The position numbers and the translations under genes are program-made. A stretch of DNA of 64,000 nucleotides from Candidatus Eisenbergiella merdavium (GTDB lineage Bacteria; Bacillota; Clostridia; Lachnospirales; Lachnospiraceae). The notes below the pieces were generated by a model, which was not told where the DNA came from, did not search any database, and saw nothing but the letters and a program-made list of their open reading frames with translations. Below, one piece after another: positions 37,932 to 48,418 of this stretch. Positions within the stretch are counted from its first letter, which is position 1, and each line of letters starts with the position of its first letter. The DNA lies in NCBI GenBank assembly GCA_019119595.1, contig DWWS01000031.1, positions 31,109-95,108 on the forward strand, in the 5' to 3' direction.

Positions 37932-39359
37932 ATGGGAAAGAAAAAGGTATTAAGTATTCTGCTTGCAGGAGCGATGGCGTTCTCTGCGGCGGCATGCGGC
38001 TCGGATACGGGGACGGCTTCAGGAGGAGCTGAGACGGACGGCAACGGGAGCCAGGGACAGGCGGACGCCGTACAGGAGCAGGATCAGGCTGCGGACGACG
38101 GGGAGCGCATTGAAATTCGTTTCACCGAGTGGGACGGCGGCGACACCCTGGCCGTATATGAAGAGATTGCGGAAAATTTCAACAATTCTCAGGATGAGAT
38201 TCATGTAACAGTCATGAATATCCCGGATGAATATGACACAAAGATCACGTCTATGATTGCCGGAAACGATATTCCGGAAATCTGTTGTCTTAACGCGGAT
38301 ACACTGATGTATCAGTATGCGGAGCAGGGAATTGTTCTGAACCTGCTGGATTTTATTGAAAACGATGCGGACTTCGATGCGGATAATCTGATGGATCAGT
38401 TTAAATTCATGATGACAGAGGATTATATGGCAGGCTATGGTATTGGCTCGGAGAATATCTGTATGTTCTATAATCCGGCTCTGTTTGAGAAGTACGGCGT
38501 TCAGGCGCCTCCGGCAAGCTATGAGGAGGCCTGGGACTGGGATACATTCGTAAATGTGTGCCAGCAGCTCACGATCGACGCAAACGGAAATAATGCCCTC
38601 AGCCCCGATTTTGATCCGGAAAACATCGAAGTGTACGGAATCAGCATCAGCAAATGGTGGGCAGGCTATATGCCGTTCATCCTGTCTCTCGGCGGAAACT
38701 ATCTGACAGAGGACGGAACCGGAATCGGATATGCGGAGGAGGCAGGTGTCACCGCGCTGCAGAATCTTGCGGATCTGATCTATAAATATCATGTGGCGCC
38801 CACTCCTACCGTGAGCGAGACCATGCCCGGCTTATCCGAATCCATAGCGACCGGCAGAGTGGCGATGGCCTTCGACGGACAGTGGACGAACGCCACGCTG
38901 ATGGCGGACGGTGTGGAATATGCTGTGGCTGCAATGCCCAAAATGGGAGATACACCCGCAACGGTCATGACCTATGGCGGACTCAGCATCATGAACACGG
39001 ATAAAAAGGATGCCGCATGGGAATTCATGAAGTATCTTCTTTCCGAAGGCGCCTGCCAGCCTCTGTATGAGTCCGGACTGTGGCTGCCTGTAACCAGCTC
39101 TGAATTTACGGATGACTATGTGCAGACCTTTATCACGGACGCACACCCGGAGAATTATTATGAAGCGATCGTAAAGCCGCAGCTGGATGGAACCGCACAG
39201 CCTTCCTGTGCCGCGACGGTAAGGAATTTTGCAAAGATCAACGATATTCTTGATCCGGCTCTGGACGATCTGTGGGCAGGAGAAAAAACGGCTCAGGAAT
39301 GTATTGATTCAGTGAAGGATACAGCCAATGCGCAGGTGCAGGGCTGGTTTGGAGAATAA
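37932..39359 (+). CDS. Sugar ABC transporter substrate-binding lipoprotein
   Basis: Lipobox FSAAAC; SBP1 fold pattern (IRFTEWDGGDTLAVYEEIAENFNNSQDEIHVTVM). Confidence 0.92.
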   Translation: MGKKKVLSILLAGAMAFSAAACGSDTGTASGGAETDGNGSQGQADAVQEQDQAADDGERIEIRFTEWDGGDTLAVYEEIAENFNNSQDEIHVTVMNIPDEYDTKITSMIAGNDIPEICCLNADTLMYQYAEQGIVLNLLDFIENDADFDADNLMDQFKFMMTEDYMAGYGIGSENICMFYNPALFEKYGVQAPPASYEEAWDWDTFVNVCQQLTIDANGNNALSPDFDPENIEVYGISISKWWAGYMPFILSLGGNYLTEDGTGIGYAEEAGVTALQNLADLIYKYHVAPTPTVSETMPGLSESIATGRVAMAFDGQWTNATLMADGVEYAVAAMPKMGDTPATVMTYGGLSIMNTDKKDAAWEFMKYLLSEGACQPLYESGLWLPVTSSEFTDDYVQTFITDAHPENYYEAIVKPQLDGTAQPSCAATVRNFAKINDILDPALDDLWAGEKTAQECIDSVKDTANAQVQGWFGE

Positions 39360-39387
39360 GCCTGGCCTGTGAATGGCCCGCAAAGAA

Positions 39388-39422
39388 GATGGAGCTGCCG
39401 CAGAACTGGCGGTCAGCTCCAT
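39388..39422 (+). promoter_or_regulatory. Intercistronic hairpin between SBP and permease genes
   Basis: atggagctg.ccgc...gcggtcagctccat long stem with one bulge. Confidence 0.5.
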
Positions 39423-39451
39423 TCTGCGGTATTCGGAAGGAGAGATGGAAT

Positions 39452-40363
39452 GTGAAGAAGGAAAAAAGAGTATGGAAAATGGAAACCGTCAGCAATCTGG
39501 TGGGCTGGGGTTTCGCGCTTCCCGCAGTCCTGGGTTTTCTGATCCTGAATCTGATTCCCATGCTGCTGAGCGCCTATTACAGCTTTTGCGACTATGGGAT
39601 AGTAGGAACGCCGGAATGGATCGGTCTGGACAATTATATCGCCCTGTTTACGGGAGAACAGACGACCTTCTGGATATCGGTCCGGTGTACGCTTCTGTAC
39701 GCTATCATGGCGGTTCCTGCAAATCTGGCGTTTGCCTTCGCCATTGCGATCCTGCTGAACCGGGACATGGTGGGAAGAGCCTTCTTCCGCTCGCTCTTTT
39801 ACCTTCCCTGCATCCTGCCGGCGGTGGCGTCCAGCTTTGTCTGGATCCTTTTGATGAATCCGGATTTTGGACTGTTTAATATGATACTGGATTTCCTGCA
39901 TCTTCCGGAAAGTCAGTTTTTCTGGGGAAAGGACAGTGTGCTCCCATCCATTGTTTTTATGGGTATCTGGTCCACCGGCTCCACGCAGGTCATTTTCCTC
40001 GCAGGACTTCAGGACATTCCAAGAGTATATTATGAGGCGCTGGAGATCGACGGAGGGAACGCCTGGCACAAATTTCGGCATATCACGCTGCCTCTGATCT
40101 CGCCCACCATGTTCTTTAATCTGGTCATGGGGATCATTGGCGCGCTTCAGGTATTCGGGCAGGCATACATCATCACGGAAGGCGGGCCCAACAATGCGTC
40201 CCTGTTTTACGTCTACAACCTGTGGAGAGAGGCCTTCCGATATATGGAGATGGGAACGGCGTCCGCAATGGCCTGGATCCTTTTCCTGGTGGTGCTTGTA
40301 CTGACGGTTTTTGTCTTTAAAACATCCAATAAATGGGTGTATTATGAAGGAGGGAACAGCTGA
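39452..40363 (+). CDS. Sugar ABC transporter permease
   Basis: GTG start (MKKEKRVWKMETVSNLVGWGFALPAVLGFLILN) after ggagaga; YEALEIDGGNAWHKFRHITLPLISPTMF EAA motif. Confidence 0.9.
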   Translation: MKKEKRVWKMETVSNLVGWGFALPAVLGFLILNLIPMLLSAYYSFCDYGIVGTPEWIGLDNYIALFTGEQTTFWISVRCTLLYAIMAVPANLAFAFAIAILLNRDMVGRAFFRSLFYLPCILPAVASSFVWILLMNPDFGLFNMILDFLHLPESQFFWGKDSVLPSIVFMGIWSTGSTQVIFLAGLQDIPRVYYEALEIDGGNAWHKFRHITLPLISPTMFFNLVMGIIGALQVFGQAYIITEGGPNNASLFYVYNLWREAFRYMEMGTASAMAWILFLVVLVLTVFVFKTSNKWVYYEGGNS

Positions 40364-41211
40364 TGGTCAGAAGAAAAAATGCAGGATATTATGTGAGAAG
40401 GTCGCTTTTTTATCTGATCGTAGGACTCCTTGCACTGGTGTGCGTGATACCGCTTTACTGGATGGTGCGCTCCTCTTTTATGAAAAACACGGAAATCTAT
40501 ATCATGGATCCGTTCATTTTCTGGCCAAAGGAGATGATCTGGGAAAATTATGCGGATGCGGTAAAGGCTGCAAATTTCGGAACCTATGCCATCAATACAA
40601 TCATCATTGTAGCAGGATGTCTGGCGGGAACGCTCCTGACCTCCTCGATGGCGGCTTATGCCTTTTCGCGGGTAAAGTGGAAGGGAAGGGGCTTCTGCTT
40701 TGCCATGGTGCTTACCACCATGATGCTTCCCTCTTCCGTCACGCTGATCCCACAGTTTTTGATCTGGAGGAATTTTCGCATGGTGGACACCTTCTGGCCC
40801 CTGATCCTGCCCTCGTTTCTGGGCGGAGGAGCCTTTAACATCTTCCTCCTGAGGCAGTTTTTCCTTGGGATTCCCTCGGAGCTTGATGAGGCGGCAAGGA
40901 TCGACGGCGCGAATGCCATGCAGATTTTCTTTAAAATCATTTTGCCGTTGTCCAGATCCGCCATGATCGTGGTCGGACTGTTCACCTTCCTGAATAACTG
41001 GAACGATTTCTTCGGGCCGATCATTTATCTGAACAGCAAGGAGCATTATACGCTGGCACTGGGGCTGCTGCAGCTGAAGGGGGACTATTCCACCAAATGG
41101 AACCTGATGATGGCGGGCTCCACGATTGTTGTCGCTCCCTGTATCCTTCTCTATCTGGTGGGACAGAAATATCTGATCGAGGGGATTTCCATGACGGGGC
41201 TGAAAGCTTAA
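40363..41211 (+). CDS. Carbohydrate ABC transporter permease
   Basis: DEAARIDGANAMQIFFKIILPLSRSAMIVV EAA motif. Confidence 0.92.
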   Translation: MVRRKNAGYYVRRSLFYLIVGLLALVCVIPLYWMVRSSFMKNTEIYIMDPFIFWPKEMIWENYADAVKAANFGTYAINTIIIVAGCLAGTLLTSSMAAYAFSRVKWKGRGFCFAMVLTTMMLPSSVTLIPQFLIWRNFRMVDTFWPLILPSFLGGGAFNIFLLRQFFLGIPSELDEAARIDGANAMQIFFKIILPLSRSAMIVVGLFTFLNNWNDFFGPIIYLNSKEHYTLALGLLQLKGDYSTKWNLMMAGSTIVVAPCILLYLVGQKYLIEGISMTGLKA

Positions 41212-41267
41212 AGAACACAAAAAAGGCGCTGCCTGGAGGCGGTATGAAGGTAAATTTGGAGGTAAAA

Positions 41268-43148
41268 ATGGAAAGGAAGAAAAACAGACAGATCTCCTGC
41301 CGGGATCTGGACATCACAGGAGGCTTCTGGCAGGAGAAGCAGCGGCTGTTCAGGGCCGTAACACTGAACGCGGTGTATGACCGGTTTGAGGAGACCGGAC
41401 GGTTTGAGGCGCTTAACTGCTCCTGGAAGGAGGGGATGCCGGACAAGCCGCATATTTTCTGGGATTCCGATGTGGCAAAATGGATCGAGGGAGCGGCGTA
41501 TTTCCTGCTGAAGCAGAGGGACGATGAGCTGGAAGCAAGGGTGGATGAGCTGATCAGCCGCATGGAAAGGCAGCAGTGGGAGGATGGCTATCTGAACAGC
41601 TATTTCACCACAGTAGAGCCGGAGGAAAGATTCCGCCGACGCACGGATCATGAGCTGTACTGCGCGGGTCATCTGATAGAAGCGGCCATCGCCTATGCGC
41701 AGGCCACAGGCAGGAAAAAGCTGCTTGCGATGATGGAAAAATATGTGGCGCTGATCGACCGCGTATTCAGGCAGGAGCATTCCGCAGCCTTTGATACGCC
41801 GGGACATGAGGAGATTGAGCTGGCGCTGTACCGGCTTTACGAATATACCGGGAAAGAAAGCTATTGCAGGCTTGCGGAATACTTTGTGGATACCAGAGGG
41901 ACAAGCAGCAGAGATGAAACTTATGATTTCGCCGATCAGGAGCACATGCAGTCCCATCTTCCGGTGAGGCGGCAGAAAACGGCGGAGGGGCACAGCGTAA
42001 GAGCGCTCTACCTTTATTGCGCCATGGCGGATCAGGCCAGGATCAGCGGAGAAGAGGAGATGGAGCAGGTCTGTCGGACCTTGTTTGAAAACATCACGCG
42101 AAAGAGAATGTACATCACCGGAGGCGTCGGCTCCACCCATCGGGGAGAATCCTTTACCTTCGATTATGACCTGCCCGAATATACCGCTTATAACGAGACC
42201 TGCGCTTCCATCGCGCTTGCCATGTTCTGCCGCAGGATGTGGCTGCTGGAGGCGGACGGAAGATACGCGGACTGCGCGGAACGGGCCATCTATAATACGG
42301 TTCTTTCCGGCGTATCCCTGTCGGGTGACAGCTTCTTTTATGAGAATCCCATTGCGGCAGACCCGGCAAGAAACGCCTTCAATGAATCAAGGGCCGAGGG
42401 CCTTCGGGAGCATCTGCCTATTTTAAGCCGGGTCAAGGTGTTCGGCTGCTCCTGCTGCCCGCCAAATCTGCTCCGCTTTGTAGGCTCCATTGCGGATTAT
42501 ATGTATTCCGTCTCCGGAAACACCATATATGCGCATTGCTACATGGATGCGGAAGGGGAGCTTGAGACAGACGCGGGAAAAGTAAGACTGAAGCAGGAGA
42601 CAGCATATCCCTTCGACGGAAGAATCCGTATTACCACAGAGACGGACTGCGCCTGTACCATTGCAGTGCGCATTCCCGCCTGGTCGGAGGGGTGGAAGCT
42701 GACCGTGAACGGAGAAAAGGTGGAGACGGTCCCGCAGAAGGGCTACCTGCCGGTGCACAGAGAATGGAAAAGCGGAGATTATCTGGAGCTTGAGCTGGAC
42801 ATGAAGATCCGCTTCTGGGAATCCAATCCCAGGGTGACTGATACCTGCGGAAGGATCGCGGTCACCAGAGGGCCTCTGGTATTCTGTGCGGAGGGAATCG
42901 ACAACGAGGACCTGCTGCTTAGAGATGTGCGTCTGGATCCGGAGCAGTCGGGAACGATCCGGATGAAGCCGTTTGAGGGAACCGTGCTTCCGGTGCTGGA
43001 GCTTGCTGGCACGGTGAGAAAACAGGAGGATGATCTGTATGTGAAGCCGGGAGCAGGCCGGAAAAGCGTCAGCCTGAAGCTGATTCCTTATTTTGCCTGG
43101 GCGAACCGGAGCGTTACGCAGATGAATACCTGGTTTCTGGAAGGATAA
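41268..43148 (+). CDS. GH127-like beta-L-arabinofuranosidase (DUF1680)
   Basis: FWQEKQRLFRAVTL, TGGVGSTHRGESFTFDYDLPEYTAYNETCASIA, VFGCSCCPPNLLRFVGSIADYMYS; ttggaggtaaaa RBS. Confidence 0.9.
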   Translation: MERKKNRQISCRDLDITGGFWQEKQRLFRAVTLNAVYDRFEETGRFEALNCSWKEGMPDKPHIFWDSDVAKWIEGAAYFLLKQRDDELEARVDELISRMERQQWEDGYLNSYFTTVEPEERFRRRTDHELYCAGHLIEAAIAYAQATGRKKLLAMMEKYVALIDRVFRQEHSAAFDTPGHEEIELALYRLYEYTGKESYCRLAEYFVDTRGTSSRDETYDFADQEHMQSHLPVRRQKTAEGHSVRALYLYCAMADQARISGEEEMEQVCRTLFENITRKRMYITGGVGSTHRGESFTFDYDLPEYTAYNETCASIALAMFCRRMWLLEADGRYADCAERAIYNTVLSGVSLSGDSFFYENPIAADPARNAFNESRAEGLREHLPILSRVKVFGCSCCPPNLLRFVGSIADYMYSVSGNTIYAHCYMDAEGELETDAGKVRLKQETAYPFDGRIRITTETDCACTIAVRIPAWSEGWKLTVNGEKVETVPQKGYLPVHREWKSGDYLELELDMKIRFWESNPRVTDTCGRIAVTRGPLVFCAEGIDNEDLLLRDVRLDPEQSGTIRMKPFEGTVLPVLELAGTVRKQEDDLYVKPGAGRKSVSLKLIPYFAWANRSVTQMNTWFLEG

Positions 43149-43195
43149 AAAAAGAAGAACCCTCTGTGCCGTATGGAAGGTAACATGCTATAATG
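43149..43195 (+). repeat. 47-bp promoter-containing repeat, copy 2
   Basis: aaaaagaagaaccctctgtgccgtatggaaggtaacatgctataatg; 3 substitutions relative to copy 1. Confidence 0.8.
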
Positions 43196-43220
43196 AAGGC
43201 GTTCCGAAAGGAGCGCCTTC
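43195..43220 (+). promoter_or_regulatory. Inverted repeat immediately after -10 of copy 2
   Basis: gaaggcgttcc-GAAA-ggagcgccttc, 11-bp stem (1 G-U) with GNRA-like loop. Confidence 0.6.
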
Positions 43221-43294
43221 TCCCGTGGGGAATGAATACAGAAAAGCAGAGAAACAGAGAAACAGAAAAAAGAAACAGAAAGGCGGATCTGTCC

Positions 43295-43921
43295 ATGAAC
43301 AATAGGAACGAACTGGACGAGCTGATCAGGCTGGCAATGGAGCTTCAGTCGATCGCGCAGAACGGCCTGGCTTACACCAGGGACGCATTTGATAAGGAAA
43401 GATTTGAACGGGTACGGGAGATTTCGGCACAGATCATGGCGATGAAAACGGAGCTTCCGCTGGAAAAGATAAAGGATGTGTTCTGTGGCGAGTATGGGTA
43501 TCAGACGCCCAAGCTGGACACCAGAGCGGCGGTCTTTCAGGACGGAAAGATCCTGCTGGTAAAGGAGCAGGGAGGCTGGTCGCTTCCCGGCGGCTGGTGC
43601 GATTATAACCAGTCTCCGGCCTCCAATACGGTGAAGGAGGCCAGGGAGGAGGCGGGACTGGATGTGGTTCCCGTGAAGGTGATCGCCATACAGGATCGGA
43701 ATAAGCATAATTTCCCTCAGTATGCCAATCCGATCTGCAAGATCTTTTTTCAGTGCGACGTTCAGGGAGGAAGCTTTCAGGAAAACCTGGAAACCACGGA
43801 GAGCGCTTTCTTTTCTCCGGATGAGCTCCCCGCGCTGAACGGGGACAAGAACACCCTGGAGCAGGTAAAAATGTGCTTCGACGCGGCTTCGGATCCGGAC
43901 TGGAAAACGGTTTTCGATTAA
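43295..43921 (+). CDS. NUDIX hydrolase with N-terminal helical extension
   Basis: Nudix box GGWCDYNQSPASNTVKEAREEAGLDV; start assigned at MNNRNELDEL, an upstream in-frame ATG at 43232 is possible. Confidence 0.88.
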   Translation: MNNRNELDELIRLAMELQSIAQNGLAYTRDAFDKERFERVREISAQIMAMKTELPLEKIKDVFCGEYGYQTPKLDTRAAVFQDGKILLVKEQGGWSLPGGWCDYNQSPASNTVKEAREEAGLDVVPVKVIAIQDRNKHNFPQYANPICKIFFQCDVQGGSFQENLETTESAFFSPDELPALNGDKNTLEQVKMCFDAASDPDWKTVFD

Positions 43922-44062
43922 ATCCGCGGGATTGTATAAAAACGAGTGCAATTACTTTAAAGACAGGTTATAATAAATCCAACAGCATGACAGAATATTC
44001 CGGAAGCGGCGAGGCGGAAAGACTGCTTCCCGTTCCGGTAAAAAATGCGGAGGGTGTGGATA

Positions 44063-44977
44063 ATGGAGCATGCGTCACAGAAGATTCAGGAGATTGAAAA
44101 ATACTGGAAATGGTATCAGATCAACCGTTTCCTGGGAGCGATGGGGGGAGCGGTGGTCTATGCGCTCGGGATCAATCTGTTCATCGTTCCGGTATCCCTT
44201 TACAGCGGCGGCATCATGGGCTTTGCGCAGGTGATCCGTACCGTGCTGGTGGAATACATGCATCTGCCCGTTCAGAATTTTGATGTGGCGGGCGTGATCT
44301 ATTACCTGATCAACGCGCCCATCCTGCTTTTATCCATGAAGCGGATCGGCCGCAGGTTTTTTGCCAAAACGGTGCTCTGCGTCACCATCGTGACCGTGCT
44401 GCTTTCGGTGATTCCCATTCCGGCACAGCCCATCCTGCCGGACGATACGCTGGCCTGCTGTGTGATCGGCGGCATTATCTGCGGCCTCGGCATGGGAATC
44501 GCTCTCAAATGCGGCGGCTCTCTTGGCGGAACGGATATCGTCGGGATGATGCTCATTAAGTGGCGCAGGGATTTCCGGGTGGGCCGGGTGAATATGACGG
44601 TGAATGTGCTCCTGTATGGGATCTGCCTGTTCCTGTTCAACGTCCCGACCGTGATCTATTCCCTGATCTACGCCTTTGTCAGCGCGTTCGCCATCGACAA
44701 GGTGCACGCCCAGACCATCAACGTGGAGGTGCGCGTCATTACCAAGAAAAAGGACGATGAGCTGGAAAAAGAGATCTTTGCCCAGCTCGACAGGGGCGTA
44801 ACGAAATGGGAGGCGGTGGGCGCCTACACCGACGAGCCGGTGCACGTGCTGTATATCCTGGCCTCCAAGTATGAGCTGAGCCAGCTGAAAAACATCGTGT
44901 ACAAGCATGATCCCCATGCGTTCGTCGTCATCGACGAAGGGGTTTCCGTGGTGGGGAATTATAAGACCAGACTCTAA
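44063..44977 (+). CDS. YitT family membrane protein (DUF2179 C-terminal domain)
   Basis: ALGINLFIVPVSLYSGGIMGFAQ, GLGMGIALKCGGSLGGTDIVGMML, C-terminal VRVITKKKDDELEKEIFAQLDRGVTKWEAVGAYT. Confidence 0.92.
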   Translation: MEHASQKIQEIEKYWKWYQINRFLGAMGGAVVYALGINLFIVPVSLYSGGIMGFAQVIRTVLVEYMHLPVQNFDVAGVIYYLINAPILLLSMKRIGRRFFAKTVLCVTIVTVLLSVIPIPAQPILPDDTLACCVIGGIICGLGMGIALKCGGSLGGTDIVGMMLIKWRRDFRVGRVNMTVNVLLYGICLFLFNVPTVIYSLIYAFVSAFAIDKVHAQTINVEVRVITKKKDDELEKEIFAQLDRGVTKWEAVGAYTDEPVHVLYILASKYELSQLKNIVYKHDPHAFVVIDEGVSVVGNYKTRL

Positions 44978-44984
44978 GAAAAAA

Positions 44985-45034
44985 ACGGCAGTCCGGACAG
45001 TGCGCATCAGGCACCGGCCGGGCTGTCGTTTTTT
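44985..45034. terminator. Bidirectional intrinsic terminator between convergent genes
   Basis: acggcagtccgg...ccgggctgtcgt (12 bp, 2 G-U) with A-run on the left and T-run on the right. Confidence 0.75.
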
Positions 45035-45057
45035 ATGAGAGCATTTCTGCTGTGAAA

Positions 45058-46536
45058 TTATTTCCGTTCATCCTTCGCCTCAGTCTTTGGCTCGCAGGTC
45101 AGGTGCATCCCCAGCTTTTTAAAGACGCCCTCATCCACGGCGGAGAGCATGACGGAGGAGTGCACCTCGCAGCCGCGGAGCTGTCTCAGCGCGCTCAACG
45201 CAAGGGCGGCACGCTTGTCCGTCGCCGCGCTGATGGAAAGCGCGATCAGGATCTCGTCGGTATGCAGTCTGGGATTGATGCTTCCCAGATAGGCGGTCTT
45301 CAAAGTCTGGATCGGTTCGATGGCCGTGGGGGAGACCAGATGAACCTCGTGGTCGATGCCTTCGATCACCTTCAGGGAGTTTAACAGGCAGGCGGAAGCC
45401 GCACCGAGCAGGTCGGTGGTCTTTCCGGTGACGAGCTGTCCGTTCGGAAGCTCGATGGCCACCGCGGGATGGCCGGTCTCCTCCTCCCTCTGCATGGCGG
45501 CCGTCACCACGGGACGGTCCTTGATGGTAAGCCCGCCCTGCTTCATGAGAAGCTGGAGCTTGTACAGGATTTCTTTGGAGCTGTTGCCCCGTTTGAGCTC
45601 GCAGAGGCAGGAGTAGTAGCGGCGAATGATCTCCTGGTTGGCGGCCTCTCTGCAGGCTTCGTCGTCAACAATGCAGTTTCCGGCCATGTTCACGCCCATA
45701 TCAGTGGGAGATTTGTAGGGGCATTCGCCCATGATCTCCTCAAAAATGGCGTGAAGCACCGGGAAGATCTCTACATCCCTGTTATAATTCACCGTGGTGG
45801 TATGATAGGCCTCCAGGTGGAAGGGGTCGATCATGTTCACATCGTTCAGATCGGCGGTGGCCGCCTCGTAGGCGATGTTGACCGGATGCTTCAGCGGCAG
45901 GTTCCAGATGGGGAAGGTCTCAAATTTGGCATAGCCGGCCTGCACGCCCCTCTTGTGCTCGTGATAGAGCTGGGAAAGGCAGGTGGCCATTTTGCCGCTT
46001 CCGGGGCCGGGGGCGGTGACGACCACCAGAGGGCGGCTGGTTTCCACATATTCGTTTCTTCCATAGCCCTCGTCGCTGACGATCAGATCGATGTTGTCCG
46101 GATAGCCCTCGATCATATAGTGGAGGTAGGAGCGGATGCCCAGGTTGTTCAGCCTGGTCCGGAACTGATCCGCCGCAGTCTGCCCCGCGTACTGGGTGAT
46201 GACCACGGAATCGGACAGAAAGCCCATATCCCGGAAGGTCTGGATGAGGCGGATGACCTCCGCGCCGTAGGTCAGGCCGGAATCCTGGCGTACCTTGTTG
46301 CTTTCGATGGCGGAGGCGCTGATGACCAGCACGATCTCCGCCTGATCCTTCAGCTGCTGCAGCATTTTGAACTTGCTGTCCGGCTCAAAGCCGGGAAGCA
46401 CGCGGGATGCGTGGTAGTCGTCAAAAAGCTTGCCTCCGAATTCCAGGTAAAGCTTGTCGCCGAACATGGCGATGCGCTGCCGGATATGCTCGGACTGCAT
46501 TTTCAGATATTTGTTGTTGTCAAATCCGTATTTCAT
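45058..46536 (-). CDS. DUF1846 domain protein
   Basis: [50 protein letters not shown]; start codon overlaps pyrG stop. Confidence 0.88.
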   Translation of the reverse strand: MKYGFDNNKYLKMQSEHIRQRIAMFGDKLYLEFGGKLFDDYHASRVLPGFEPDSKFKMLQQLKDQAEIVLVISASAIESNKVRQDSGLTYGAEVIRLIQTFRDMGFLSDSVVITQYAGQTAADQFRTRLNNLGIRSYLHYMIEGYPDNIDLIVSDEGYGRNEYVETSRPLVVVTAPGPGSGKMATCLSQLYHEHKRGVQAGYAKFETFPIWNLPLKHPVNIAYEAATADLNDVNMIDPFHLEAYHTTTVNYNRDVEIFPVLHAIFEEIMGECPYKSPTDMGVNMAGNCIVDDEACREAANQEIIRRYYSCLCELKRGNSSKEILYKLQLLMKQGGLTIKDRPVVTAAMQREEETGHPAVAIELPNGQLVTGKTTDLLGAASACLLNSLKVIEGIDHEVHLVSPTAIEPIQTLKTAYLGSINPRLHTDEILIALSISAATDKRAALALSALRQLRGCEVHSSVMLSAVDEGVFKKLGMHLTCEPKTEAKDERK

Positions 46537-48158
46537 CTGTTGGACTGTCCCTTCTGTTCTTTTTCTTTCAGTGCTGCTGCGACAAAGCCGGAGAAAAGCG
46601 GATGCGGCCTGTTGGGTCTGGATTTCAGCTCCGGATGCGCCTGGGTGGCGATGAAGAACGGGTGCTCCGGTAGCTCGCACATCTCCACGATTCGGCCGTC
46701 CGGAGACAGGCCGGAAAGCTTCATGCCTGCGGCGGTCAGGGCGCTTCGGAAATCATTGTTCACCTCATAGCGGTGTCTGTGGCGTTCATGGATGGTGGTC
46801 TCTCCGTAAAGACGGAAGGCCAGGGAATCCTCCGCAAGCACGCAGGGGTAAGAGCCAAGCCGCAGGGTGCCGCCGATGTCCTCCACTCCGTTCTGGTCGG
46901 GCATCAGGTCGATGATGGGATGGGTGGTGGAGGGGTCAAGCTCCACGCTGTGCGCGTCGGCAAAACCGAGCACGCCCCGGGCAAACTCCACAATGGCAAG
47001 CTGCATGCCCAGGCACAGGCCCAGATAGGGGATGCCGTGGGTCCTTGCCCAGGTAATGGCGTGGATCTTGCCGTCGATCCCCCTGTCGCCGAAGCCGCCG
47101 GGAACCAGGATGCCGTTCACATCAGCGAAAAGCTCCTCCGAATTCTCCGGCGTCACCTGCTCGGAATCCACCCATTTGATATGCACATTCACATGATTGG
47201 AAATGCCGCCGTGCTTCAGCGCCTCCACCACGCTGATGTAAGCGTCGTGGAGCTGAATGTATTTTCCAACCAGTGCCACCGTAACGTCGTCCTTGGGGGA
47301 ACGCAGCGCTTCCACCATGGATATCCAGTCTGTCAGATCCGGCTCTCTGTTTTCCAGGGAAAGGCAGTCGCAGACCACGTCGGCCAGGTGTTCCTTTTCC
47401 ATGGCAAGGGGCGCTTCATACAGATATTCCACATCCAGATTCTGCAGGACCCGGCTGCTGGGAACGTTGCAGAACAGGGCGATCTTGTCCCGGATGCTCT
47501 GGGTGAGAGGGACTTCGCTGCGGCAGACGATGATATCGGGCTGGATTCCCATTCCCTGGAGGCCCTTGACGCTCGCCTGGGTGGGCTTGGTCTTCAGCTC
47601 CTGAGAGGCACGCAGATAAGGGATCAGGGTGACGTGGATCAGGATGGCGTTTTCATGCCCGATCTCCTGCTGAAACTGCCGGATGGATTCCAGGAAGGGC
47701 TGGCTTTCAATGTCGCCCACGGTGCCGCCCACTTCGATGATGGCGATCCTGGTGTCGTCGTCGGTAAAATTACGGTAGAACCGGCTTTTAATTTCATTGG
47801 TGATATGGGGGATGACCTGGACGGTGCCCCCGCCGTAATCCCCCCGGCGCTCCTTCTGGAGCACGGACCAGTATACCTTTCCGGTGGTGACGTTGGAATT
47901 GCGATCCAGATTTTCGTCGATAAAGCGTTCATAATGCCCAAGGTCCAGATCGGTCTCGGTTCCGTCCTCCGTGACGAACACCTCGCCGTGTTGGATGGGA
48001 TTCATGGTTCCGGGATCGATGTTGATGTAGGGATCGAACTTCTGCATGGTCACCTTATAGCCGCGGGCCTTTAAAAGACGTCCGAGGGAGGCCGCGGTGA
48101 TCCCCTTGCCGAGACCGGATACCACACCGCCTGTTACGAATACATACTTTACTGCCAT
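46533..48158 (-). CDS. pyrG: CTP synthase
   Basis: [33 protein letters not shown] and GATase motif [19 protein letters not shown]. Confidence 0.98.
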   Translation of the reverse strand: MAVKYVFVTGGVVSGLGKGITAASLGRLLKARGYKVTMQKFDPYINIDPGTMNPIQHGEVFVTEDGTETDLDLGHYERFIDENLDRNSNVTTGKVYWSVLQKERRGDYGGGTVQVIPHITNEIKSRFYRNFTDDDTRIAIIEVGGTVGDIESQPFLESIRQFQQEIGHENAILIHVTLIPYLRASQELKTKPTQASVKGLQGMGIQPDIIVCRSEVPLTQSIRDKIALFCNVPSSRVLQNLDVEYLYEAPLAMEKEHLADVVCDCLSLENREPDLTDWISMVEALRSPKDDVTVALVGKYIQLHDAYISVVEALKHGGISNHVNVHIKWVDSEQVTPENSEELFADVNGILVPGGFGDRGIDGKIHAITWARTHGIPYLGLCLGMQLAIVEFARGVLGFADAHSVELDPSTTHPIIDLMPDQNGVEDIGGTLRLGSYPCVLAEDSLAFRLYGETTIHERHRHRYEVNNDFRSALTAAGMKLSGLSPDGRIVEMCELPEHPFFIATQAHPELKSRPNRPHPLFSGFVAAALKEKEQKGQSNR

Positions 48159-48389
48159 AGTGTTCTCCAATCTGCCGTATCCTGAAAAGATACGGCCTGT
48201 TGCAAATGAAAGGGTGTCATTAGGGGTAAAAGCCGCCCTGCGGAAGCCGCCTGTCCCGAAAATTCAATTTTATTATTATACAACGAAAAACAGGAGAAAA
48301 TCTACTGCTTTCTGAAAAAAATCGCTCCGGATACAAAGGGAATTTAATAAATCTTTTATAGAACACACGATATTTTCACAGAATAAATA

Positions 48390-48418
48390 TTGATTTATAA
48401 ACGTTGAAAACATATAAT
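48390..48418 (+). promoter_or_regulatory. Promoter of ftsH
   Basis: TTGATT (48390-48395), 17-bp spacer, TATAAT (48413-48418); about 130-nt leader. Confidence 0.6.

Noticed and set aside
45469-46770. 433-aa plus-strand ORF opposite DUF1846, and the similar 46773-48074 ORF opposite pyrG
   Set aside because: Both are antisense shadows of conserved genes with no family features.
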